From NCBI GenBank assembly GCA_016928865.1, contig JAFGJX010000066.1, forward strand, positions 1 through 33,987: a stretch of 33,987 nucleotides of DNA, in the 5' to 3' direction. Positions 1-6,835 of the stretch are shown here, piece by piece. The DNA comes from Spirochaetota bacterium (lineage in GTDB: Bacteria; Spirochaetota; UBA4802; UBA5550). The notes beneath the pieces are model-generated. The model worked only from the letters and a program-made list of their open reading frames with translations, was not told where the DNA came from and did no database searches. The translations under genes and the position numbers were made by a program. Position 1 is the stretch's first letter. Every line of letters begins with the position of its first letter.

Positions 1-1
1 C

Positions 2-463
2 AGGGAGGATCTCCAGTGGCTCAAGACCAGCAGCGGCAAGCCGAAAAAAATCGTCGGTTCGGACAGCGGCAAGCCCTTCGTGCATTCGCATTTCTTCTAC
101 GAGGACCTGAAGTCACGTGAGATCGACGATTACGATTACACCCTCCGGGGGGAAGTAACCGCCGTTGACGAGGAATGCTACCGGGTTGAAACCGTGAGAA
201 AGCGGGGCGAGAGGGTGTATGATAAGATCGAGCTCTTCGTGAGAAAGTCGGACTATTTCGTGGTCAGCGTGAACTTCTACCAGAAGGGAAAGCTTCTGAA
301 ATTTCTGAAAAACTATGACGTCAGGACCGTCGACGGCATACTGACCCCTCACCGGATGGTCATGTACCTGCCGGATGGCAGGGGGATGACGGAGATAACC
401 GTCACATCGGTGAAGCACAATGTTGCGGTAAACGACTCACTGTTCAACAAGGAGACGCTTTGA
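2..463 (+). CDS. Outer membrane lipoprotein-sorting protein, LolA-like (5' end missing)
   Basis: The reading frame is already open at base 2, so only the C-terminal ~153 residues are present; the GTG at 80 is internal, not a start. The stretch around bases 50-120 (a GSD motif, then HFFYEDLKSREIDDYDY) matches the conserved core of the LolA-like family PF17131, where the usual form is roughly GSDxxxSFMGSDFxYEDL. Such proteins are periplasmic and are typically encoded beside RND/MMPL-type exporters and a beta-barrel protein, where they are thought to help move hydrophobic cargo to the outer membrane. The stop codon overlaps the ATG of the next gene by one base (TGATG), so the two are probably translationally coupled. 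An MMPL-type exporter just upstream of the window would be expected but cannot be seen. Confidence 0.75.
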   Translation, partial: REDLQWLKTSSGKPKKIVGSDSGKPFVHSHFFYEDLKSREIDDYDYTLRGEVTAVDEECYRVETVRKRGERVYDKIELFVRKSDYFVVSVNFYQKGKLLKFLKNYDVRTVDGILTPHRMVMYLPDGRGMTEITVTSVKHNVAVNDSLFNKETL

Positions 464-1878
464 TGCAACGGTCCTTTTTCCTGCGCGCGCTCCTGGCCCT
501 GACGATGATGGCGTGCGCCCTGTCGCCTGGACTGCGCGCCCAGGAAGAGCCTGCTGCGGCCGCCGGCATGGAGGAGCAGGCCGACGGGGATGCGGAAAGC
601 CCTGGAGAAGGGGAAAAGCTCTGGGAGCTGTCAGGGTATATCGAATCGGAGAACTTCATCATGTTCGGCAGGGGGCTGAAGAAGTCGGAATACCTTGTCG
701 TTTCCGGAGCGCCCGTGAAGGTCGAGCGCAACCAGCACCTGATAAACAAGGCGGAGACGCACGGGTACCTGGACCTGAGAGTGGGAAATGACACGATACA
801 CGCCCGCGCCGCCGTGCACGGGTACGTCTACCCGACGGGCAACGAGGCGGAATACCTGCGCAACAGGGTCCTGGCGAACGAGCTCTACCTGCGCTGGCTC
901 ACCGCGCATACAGACCTGAAGATCGGGACGCAGACCATCAGGTGGGGAACGGCGGACGTCATAAACCCGACTTCCTACTTCACCCCCATGGACCTGCGCG
1001 AGGTCTTTTTCAAGGACGAGGACGAGATGTTCCTGGGCGTGCACGCCGTCTCCCTCTCACTGCTCTTCGGCGACTATTCACTCCAGCTCGTGTGCGCGCC
1101 GATAGCCTCGGCCACGCTGCTTCCCTCCACCTTCAGCCCCTGGTACGTCAGGCTCGCGAAGCGGCACCACCTCCCGCTTTACTATTACTATCGCGCCCCG
1201 GACATTCCAAAAAGCGGGGCCAATATATGCTACGGCGGCCGTTTCTCCGGCACCGCGTCGATCGTCGATTTTTCATTCTCCGCGTACCGCGGCATCGACC
1301 GGGACGTGCTCCTGGCGCCCGCGGTTGACCTGCGCGGTCCGCTCACGACCGTGTACGTGATGCCCCGGTACCGGAACCTGACCTGCTTCGGGTTCGACAT
1401 CGCGGTCGCGACGGGCGATGTCACGCTACAGGCGGAGGCGGCCTACTCCTTCAACAAGAACGGGGTGACCGAACCGGACACGGGGCGGGCGAGCTTCTCC
1501 GGGATCGAACCGGCCCACTACCTGAACGTGGCCGCGGGCCTGAACTGGCTCGTTGACGGCGAGGACTTCAACATAACCTTGGAGATCAACAAGAGCATGT
1601 ACCTGGTGCGGCCGCATCGCTTCATCGACCCGCTTATTTCAAACCTCGTGATCGCGCGCGTGGAAAAAAAGTTTTTCAACGGCTCGCTCTGCGTCAGGCT
1701 GCAGGGGATGATGACGCTCGACCTGGATTTTCTGCTGATGCCTTCCATCGGTTATGATTTCCGGAACGGGCTTCTCATTGAAGCGGAGGGGGGCATATTC
1801 GGCGGAAGCGACGACACCCTTTTTGGAAGCTATAACTCTCGTGATATCATGCGGGTGAGGGCGAAGTACCAGTTTTAA
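463..1878 (+). CDS. Outer-membrane beta-barrel protein (DUF1302-like), exporter-associated
   Basis: The protein has 471 residues. I chose the ATG at 463 over the TTG at 460 because AAGGAG at 449-454 sits 8 bases before it. An N-terminal signal peptide ends near a GLRA|QEEP cleavage site. The mature part alternates polar and hydrophobic residues as in beta strands, and the protein ends in KYQF; a C-terminal phenylalanine is the usual outer-membrane assembly signal. The segment IRWGTADVINPTSYFTPMD resembles the RWG...INP...P.D signature of DUF1302-type barrels that accompany LolA-like proteins and MMPL/RND exporters. The most likely role is the outer-membrane component of a lipid or hydrophobic-compound export route. 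The family assignment rests on memory of the motif, so the barrel is firm and the exact family less so. Confidence 0.7.
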   Translation: MQRSFFLRALLALTMMACALSPGLRAQEEPAAAAGMEEQADGDAESPGEGEKLWELSGYIESENFIMFGRGLKKSEYLVVSGAPVKVERNQHLINKAETHGYLDLRVGNDTIHARAAVHGYVYPTGNEAEYLRNRVLANELYLRWLTAHTDLKIGTQTIRWGTADVINPTSYFTPMDLREVFFKDEDEMFLGVHAVSLSLLFGDYSLQLVCAPIASATLLPSTFSPWYVRLAKRHHLPLYYYYRAPDIPKSGANICYGGRFSGTASIVDFSFSAYRGIDRDVLLAPAVDLRGPLTTVYVMPRYRNLTCFGFDIAVATGDVTLQAEAAYSFNKNGVTEPDTGRASFSGIEPAHYLNVAAGLNWLVDGEDFNITLEINKSMYLVRPHRFIDPLISNLVIARVEKKFFNGSLCVRLQGMMTLDLDFLLMPSIGYDFRNGLLIEAEGGIFGGSDDTLFGSYNSRDIMRVRAKYQF

Positions 1879-1984
1879 GAGACGAGACCTGCCGGAGGGG
1901 CATAATTTGAGAGGGAGCAAATGCTTATATGAAGATATAACCACTTATACGATTATTATACCAACCTCAATAAAAGACTCAAGC

Positions 1985-2761
1985 TTATTTTTTTATCAAT
2001 CCAATTTTATTGAATATAAAATCATCAACAAATACCAGATTTACAATGTTTCTGCCTCTCATGGTATAATTCTTCGATCTCATAAATCTGATAATTGAAT
2101 CGGAGCTGTCAAATGAATCATACATGACTGTTTCTATGCAAAAAACCACAGGTCTAAAGCGATGAAAATTTATTGATTTAAGTATAGGCATCTCAAAGCC
2201 TTCGACATCAATGGAACAGAGATCTGGTGCCTTGCCATTTAAATATTTTTGAAACACCTCATTTATATTTACCAGGGGTATTTTAATGATTTTTGTTATT
2301 TTATGTTTTCCGTTTGAAACTTTTTCAGCATTTTCAGCATCATCTTTTGAAAATGTATCCCAACCAATTTCACCATTATCGATCATGTAGAAATCTGCTT
2401 CCCTAGTTGTTGTGACACCAATCCCACAATTCAATACCTTATCGCCATTTCTTTTTGTAGTTAATAATTTATACATTGCGGGATTAGGCTCAATTAATAT
2501 CCCACGACTTCCATTTTTATAGAAATAATAGGTATTATTACCCATGATTGGATGATTGGCGCCAATATCGATATAGGTGGGATTCTGTATTTTTAAAAAT
2601 TGAAAAATATTTGAACATATAAGATCCTCTCCATATTGAGAATATGATGTTATCCCATATCTATTGATTATCTTTGAATCAATAATTTTTAATACCAACC
2701 CACCGCCTATACCGGATAACAAACTAACAATCATTATAATGAATAGAATTTTTTTGTTCAT
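1985..2761 (-). CDS. FkbM-family SAM-dependent methyltransferase, membrane-anchored
   Basis: The protein has 258 residues, with one N-terminal hydrophobic segment (about residues 4-24) and then a class I methyltransferase of the FkbM type (Methyltransf_21). Visible motifs are YIDIGANHP (SAM-binding motif I), LIEPNP (acidic end of strand 2) and SIDVEGFE (the FkbM hallmark). Members methylate hydroxyl groups of sugars or polyketides; the substrate here is unknown. AAGGA lies about 8 bases before the ATG. Base composition is strikingly AT-rich, with codons such as AAT, ATT and TTT preferred, unlike the GC-rich neighbours, and the AT-rich block covers the gene and its flanks (about 1905-3000). 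This suggests recent acquisition. The gene points against both neighbours and stands alone. Confidence 0.85.
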   Translation of the reverse strand: MNKKILFIIMIVSLLSGIGGGLVLKIIDSKIINRYGITSYSQYGEDLICSNIFQFLKIQNPTYIDIGANHPIMGNNTYYFYKNGSRGILIEPNPAMYKLLTTKRNGDKVLNCGIGVTTTREADFYMIDNGEIGWDTFSKDDAENAEKVSNGKHKITKIIKIPLVNINEVFQKYLNGKAPDLCSIDVEGFEMPILKSINFHRFRPVVFCIETVMYDSFDSSDSIIRFMRSKNYTMRGRNIVNLVFVDDFIFNKIGLIKK

Positions 2762-2894
2762 GATTTAATCCTTGAAATATGACTTTTGATGGTAATATAA
2801 ATTTGGACGTATCAGATAGTCAAATCTTTTATATATTTGGATATTTCCTTTATCGGACAACCCATCATTGGTAAAACGAATTGACGGAGAGGCT

Positions 2895-2991
2895 CATTCC
2901 ATGATTATATAGTTATGGACAACTACACCGACAATGGCTCGTTGTGTCCTCCCGGAACCATGCTGACAAGGAGACACATTCCTTGATTATA
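2895..2991. repeat. Short direct repeat pair upstream of the Delta-60 gene
   Basis: CATTCCATGATTATA at 2895-2909 and CATTCCTTGATTATA at 2977-2991 match at 14 of 15 positions and lie 82 bases apart. Between them is an imperfect inverted pair, GGACAAC / GTTGTGTCC. The pair lies at the edge of the AT-rich block that holds the FkbM gene and just before the promoter of the next gene. It could be a regulator binding site pair or a remnant of an insertion. Confidence 0.4.
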
Positions 2992-2995
2992 ATAA

Positions 2996-3024
2996 TTGAC
3001 AGACATGTTTTTTGGCTGTATTGT
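2996..3024 (+). promoter_or_regulatory. Sigma70-type promoter for the Delta-60 lipoprotein gene
   Basis: A perfect -35 box TTGACA (2996-3001) is followed after exactly 17 bases by TATTGT (3019-3024), which matches TATAAT at four positions. Transcription would start near 3031, about 30 bases before the ATG at 3060. This also argues against the upstream TTG at 3012 as the start. Confidence 0.6.
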
Positions 3025-3059
3025 GCCCTATACGCAAATCAACGAATGGGAGGGCTGTC

Positions 3060-4985
3060 ATGAAACCATCCATGTGCATGGTGTTCGTAGTCTATATTCT
3101 TTTTTCTTTTCTTTCCTGTTCGACTGGCGGTTATGACGATGGATTGGCCTTGTTGCTCCTGGGTAACTCGCCAACCGTGATATCGACGTCCCCGGCAAGG
3201 AATGCCGAGGATGTTGCAGTCGACAGCAGTATCACCGCCACTTTCAGCAGGGAGATGGGTGAGGCAACGATTACCACATCGAGCTTTACCCTGAGGGAAG
3301 GTTCCAATCCGCCCGTTTCAGCCAGCGTCACCTATTCGGGGACCACGGCGACCCTTGATCCGGATTCCAACCTGGATGCCGGCACGGTGTATACCGCCAC
3401 GATAACGACCGACGTGACCGACGAGGAAGGAAAACCGCTTGCGGCGGACTATTCCTGGTCATTCACCACGCATCCGGCGCCAACCGTCGTATCGGTCTCA
3501 CCAGTGAACGGAGCGGTGGACGTGGCGGGCGGCATTAATATAACCGCGACGTTCAGCGAGGCAATGGCGGAGGCGACGATTACCGAATCGAGCTTTATCG
3601 TGAGGGATGGCGCCAATCCGGCCATTGCCTCGAGCGTCACCTATTCGGGGACCACGGCGACCTTTAATCCGAGTACCGACCTGACCAGAGGAAGGCTGTA
3701 CACCGTCACGATAACGACCGACGTGACCAGCGCGACGGGGAGCCCGCTTGCATCCGACTATTCATGGACATTCAGCACCTTTCCAGCGCACGGCTACCTC
3801 GACACGGCCTTCAGCAGCGACGGCATCGTGATGACCGACATCAGCAGCGTCGCTAACGTGGTGTACGACATGGCGCTTCAGACTGACGGAAAGATCGTCG
3901 TGGCCGGGGATGTCTATAACTCGAGCACGAGCGATTACTTCGCGCTTGCTCGATACAACGCGGACGGCACCCTCGACACGACCTTTGGCGGCGGCGACGG
4001 GATCGTCACCACAAGCATGGGCGGTCTGTGCGGCGGCGCCAGGGGGGTCGCCATCCAGTCCGACGGCAGGATAGTGGCAGTGGGCCAGGCTGTGGGTGCT
4101 ACCACTTCCGGGTATACGGCCTTTGCCGTTGCCTGCTATGAATCAGACGGGGACCTGGACACGACCTTTGGCGACAACGGCAGGGCCTATATTACATTCA
4201 CGGCTGAAAGAAACAGCTATGGCTATGATGTCGGGATCGATTCATCGCACAATATCGTGGTTGCCGGATATGAGCTGACCGGGGCCGGCAATACGAACAT
4301 TGCAGTGGCGCGCCTGGACTCTGACGGAGCGCTCGATACCGGTTTCAGTACCGACGGGAAGGTCGTGACCCAGGTGTCCGCAAATAACGACGCCGCCTAT
4401 GCGGTGGGGATCCAGCTCGACGATAGGATCGTTGTTGCGGGATATGCCACGATCTCCGGCGTCGAGAATTTCGCCGTGGTGAAATATGAAACCGATGGCG
4501 ACCTTGACGGTACCTTCAGCTCGGATGGAATAGCAACCCAAACCTTGCCAACCACGGGTAATACTCGTGCGAACGCCGTCAAGGTGCTTTCCAGCGGCAC
4601 TGTCCTGGCCGCAGGCTACAACGCCACGAACTTTGCCCTGCTCAAGTACACCTCGTTCGGCATACTTGACACGACCTTCAGCAGCGACGGCATGGCGGTG
4701 GAGGACCTGGGAGGAGCGGATTACGGACATTGCATCGCTGTTGACTCGAGCGCCAATATTGTGTTCGGCGGCAGATCGAACGATGATTTTGCGATGGTCC
4801 GGTACAGCTCGGCCGGCGTGCTCGATACCGGCTTTGGCGTCAACGGTATCGTGAAAACGGCTATCAGTTCCGGCGTTGATTCCGTGAACGCCATCGTCAT
4901 ACAGGGCGACGGAGACATCGTTCTTGCCGGCCAGGGGTATAATGGCTCGTCTCTCGATTTCACGCTGGCCCGCTATATCCAATGA
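3060..4985 (+). CDS. Lipoprotein with two Big_5 Ig-like domains and a seven-bladed Delta-60 propeller
   Basis: The protein has 641 residues. The ATG at 3060 is preferred because GGGAGGG at 3048-3054 precedes it by 5 bases and a promoter sits upstream. A hydrophobic signal ends in FLSC (Cys20), a plausible though relaxed lipobox. Residues ~36-137 and ~139-240 are two copies of a bacterial Ig-like domain (Big_5: SP...A.DVAV...TATFS.EM). From ~243 to the end, the signature G.LD..F..(D/N)G occurs seven times at ~55-residue spacing, the Delta-60 repeat (TIGR02608/DUF5122). The first copy begins with the LDTAF strand and the last ends at FTLARYIQ, consistent with a closed seven-bladed propeller sealed by strand exchange. 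It is probably a surface or periplasmic binding/adhesion protein; the ligand is unknown. Confidence 0.85.
   Translation: MKPSMCMVFVVYILFSFLSCSTGGYDDGLALLLLGNSPTVISTSPARNAEDVAVDSSITATFSREMGEATITTSSFTLREGSNPPVSASVTYSGTTATLDPDSNLDAGTVYTATITTDVTDEEGKPLAADYSWSFTTHPAPTVVSVSPVNGAVDVAGGINITATFSEAMAEATITESSFIVRDGANPAIASSVTYSGTTATFNPSTDLTRGRLYTVTITTDVTSATGSPLASDYSWTFSTFPAHGYLDTAFSSDGIVMTDISSVANVVYDMALQTDGKIVVAGDVYNSSTSDYFALARYNADGTLDTTFGGGDGIVTTSMGGLCGGARGVAIQSDGRIVAVGQAVGATTSGYTAFAVACYESDGDLDTTFGDNGRAYITFTAERNSYGYDVGIDSSHNIVVAGYELTGAGNTNIAVARLDSDGALDTGFSTDGKVVTQVSANNDAAYAVGIQLDDRIVVAGYATISGVENFAVVKYETDGDLDGTFSSDGIATQTLPTTGNTRANAVKVLSSGTVLAAGYNATNFALLKYTSFGILDTTFSSDGMAVEDLGGADYGHCIAVDSSANIVFGGRSNDDFAMVRYSSAGVLDTGFGVNGIVKTAISSGVDSVNAIVIQGDGDIVLAGQGYNGSSLDFTLARYIQ
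3324..3662 (+). repeat. Intragenic duplication of the Ig-like domain (103-codon period)
   Basis: A 30-base block at 3324-3353 recurs without change at 3633-3662, 309 bases (103 codons) later, and a shorter block (ACGATAACGACCGACGTGAC) is also shared between the domains. Identity at synonymous positions points to a recent duplication or gene conversion between the two Big_5 domains. Confidence 0.7.
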
Positions 4986-5061
4986 TACGGCACGCTCTCC
5001 GGCACAGAAGCGCTGTGCGCCTTGCCCCTTCTGAGGGGAGCGCTCAATGACCTGCATAACG

Positions 5062-5077
5062 GCGCCCGGGCGCTTTT
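5062..5077 (+). terminator. Possible terminator after the Delta-60 gene
   Basis: The perfect palindrome GCGCCCGGGCGC (5062-5073) is followed by TTTT in the convergent gap between the Delta-60 gene and the iron-sulfur gene. A second hairpin lies before it: CCCCT/AGGGG at 5025-5029/5034-5038, framed by AGCGCT at 5009-5014 and 5039-5044, without a T run. Otherwise I see nothing in 4986-5242. Confidence 0.3.
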
Positions 5078-5242
5078 ATAACTTAAGGGATATAATCTCC
5101 CCTGCCAGGATGATGCCCAGCGTACCCGGATGAGAGGGGGTAGCTTCACAGAGAGCTCATTATGTCACCCGGGCCATCACCGGAGAGGTTGAAAATTCAA
5201 ATAGTACAGAAATCGGGATTACATTTCCCGATAACAGTCCGG

Positions 5243-6529
5243 TCACGATCTGTTGCCGGCGTTATAGCGCTCAAGCAGGCGGTCAAGGTAAACCGATTTC
5301 ATCTGCCTGCTTGCCATGACCTGCTTGAGCGGCGGGAGCCTCAGTATCGCGCCCAGCATCGCGGCCAGGGCCCGGTGGCTGAAGAGGGCCCGGTTGTCAA
5401 AGATGAGGTTCTGCAGTTTTCCGCGCTCAATGGCCATGAGGACGCTCCGGTGGACCGTTGTCGCCGGGGTGATGACCCTCTGCTCCCTTTGCAGCATGGA
5501 TATCGCCCGGGAGGGGCACACCTTTGCGCATACGCCGCACCCGAGGCATATATCCCCGTTCAGCATGACCGTTTTCGCTTTCGGTCTTGCCGGGTCGTTG
5601 GCTGAAACCAGGGCCAGGGCCTCTATCGGACAGGCATCGACGCATTTCCCGCACCCGCTGCATTTTGATCGTGCAATGTCCGGGATAAAGTTTGTGGTGC
5701 TGACGGGCCTCAGGAAGGCAAATGTACGGGCGGCGATAAGCGCCTCGCAGCAGCACCCGCAGCAGTTGCAGATGAAGGCCGCGTCGTTCCTCACGTTTTC
5801 CGCGCACTGCACCAGGTTGCAATCGTACGCCCGGGCAAGCTGGTCAAGGCCTTCGCTGACGTCAACCTCGCGGGCGAAGCCGTTTTTTATCAGGGAGGCG
5901 GCGGTCCTTCCGAAGGTCATGCAGATGTCGAGGGGCGCTCTGCAGGCCCGGCCGTTGTGCTGCATCTTGTGCCTGCAGTAGCAGAGGCTTATCCCCCGGT
6001 GGGAGGCGGTCTTTATGGTCTCACTGGCCCGCTCATGGTCGAGGATTTCTATCTTCCGGTCTTCCGGAAGCACGGTCTCGTTGACGAAGACCTTGACCAT
6101 TGTGGTTTCACCCCGGGAAAAGAGCTCCCTGATGAAGTCTTTCTCGATATTCATATACTGATAGAAGAGCTCGGCCAGGGTTTTCTGGTCGATGTCGTTC
6201 CGGATTCTCATCATCGAGAATTCGAAGAAGCCGGCCATGGGGGGCGGCAGGGTGTATTCGCTTGTACCGTTGCGCTCGAGATCAACGATAAGGGCCCTGG
6301 CTGCCAGGCCGTCCAGGTTCTTCTGTGCCGTGGCGATATCAGTTTTCCATATGGATGCGGCCTTTTCAACCGTGAAGGGTTTTATCGGCAGCTGCGCCAC
6401 CAGGGAGGCCTCCTTTTCTGTGAAAAGGACCTTGAGAATTTCGAAGAGCAGGGCCGTGGGCGGGGCGCCCTGCGGGAAGCGGTTCAGCCTGTCTGCCAGG
6501 TTTTCGTATGCGGATTTGTTCTTAATCAT
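5243..6529 (-). CDS. Cysteine-rich 4Fe-4S protein with N-terminal winged-helix-like region
   Basis: The protein has 428 residues. The N-terminal half (~1-120) looks like a helical or winged-helix region without cysteines. Next come CYCRHKxxHxxxxC (Cys183, Cys185, Cys196, Cys203), the cluster CNCCGCCC (residues 254-261), and two classic ferredoxin motifs: CSGCGKCVDACP (290-301) and CLGCGVCAKVCP (328-339). This order recurs in a family of uncharacterised 4Fe-4S proteins of anaerobes, thought to pass electrons or sense redox state. No membrane segment or signal is visible, so it is probably cytoplasmic. No clear ribosome-binding site precedes the ATG, so the start is moderately sure. It stands alone between convergent and tandem neighbours. 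The two ferredoxin clusters are firm; the function is unknown. Confidence 0.8.
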   Translation of the reverse strand: MIKNKSAYENLADRLNRFPQGAPPTALLFEILKVLFTEKEASLVAQLPIKPFTVEKAASIWKTDIATAQKNLDGLAARALIVDLERNGTSEYTLPPPMAGFFEFSMMRIRNDIDQKTLAELFYQYMNIEKDFIRELFSRGETTMVKVFVNETVLPEDRKIEILDHERASETIKTASHRGISLCYCRHKMQHNGRACRAPLDICMTFGRTAASLIKNGFAREVDVSEGLDQLARAYDCNLVQCAENVRNDAAFICNCCGCCCEALIAARTFAFLRPVSTTNFIPDIARSKCSGCGKCVDACPIEALALVSANDPARPKAKTVMLNGDICLGCGVCAKVCPSRAISMLQREQRVITPATTVHRSVLMAIERGKLQNLIFDNRALFSHRALAAMLGAILRLPPLKQVMASRQMKSVYLDRLLERYNAGNRS

Positions 6530-6835
6530 TGTATAAACAAACCGGTGTTATTTCTATTAAACCTGAAACCTGTTATCTATGGGTGCCCTGCACCCTTCCG
6601 GGCCTGGTACTTATTATTGAAATACAGTTGTACGGCCTCTGTCCAGCGCTTTTTCTGCCGGAAGGGGTGTAATCTGAGAGGTTGATTGCTGATAAAACGC
6701 ATTCAGTCGCAGAGGCCGCACCCAACAAGGGTGCATTTGCCTCTATGTATTTAATTTGATTTTATTTCCGGAGTCGCTGTTAAAGAGTCTCCCCTCCGGC
6801 GCAACAGGCGCCGGAGGGGCAGGAATGAAATGAAG
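6530..6835. other. Intergenic region with dense inverted repeats
   Basis: No convincing gene is present. Several inverted repeats fill 6581-6744: GGGTGC/GCACCC (6581-6586/6590-6595), TTCCGG/CCGGAA (6596-6601/6658-6663), GGCCTCTG/CAGAGGCC (6634-6641/6710-6717), GCACCC/GGGTGC (6718-6723/6729-6734) and AGAGGC/GCCTCT (6711-6716/6739-6744). Some of these pairings exclude each other. The element begins and ends with the same GCACCC-type hairpin, as in a small palindromic mobile element or a structured leader RNA of the iron-sulfur gene. A T-rich stretch follows at 6745-6770. Confidence 0.5.
6791..6819 (-). terminator. Hairpin terminator of the von Willebrand lipoprotein gene
   Basis: A perfect 12-bp stem (CCCCTCCGGCGC at 6791-6802 with its complement at 6808-6819) encloses a 5-base loop, 17 bases past the stop codon of the minus-strand gene. 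The sequence beyond it on that strand (AGACTCTTTA) is only weakly T-rich, so it may need help from a factor. Confidence 0.6.

Noticed and set aside
1907..2098. 63-residue open frame in AT-rich sequence
   Set aside because: Antisense to the end of the FkbM gene; no ribosome-binding site before the start, and AT-rich DNA gives chance frames.
3324..3662. Possible CRISPR-like or tandem repeat array
   Set aside because: Only two copies, in frame inside a gene, explained by duplicated Ig-like domains.
4242..5057. Open frame of 271 residues on the minus strand
   Set aside because: Antisense to the Delta-60 repeats; its apparent periodicity just mirrors them.
5957..6685. Open frame of 242 residues on the plus strand
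   Set aside because: It is antisense to the iron-sulfur gene, whose ferredoxin motifs make the minus strand certain.
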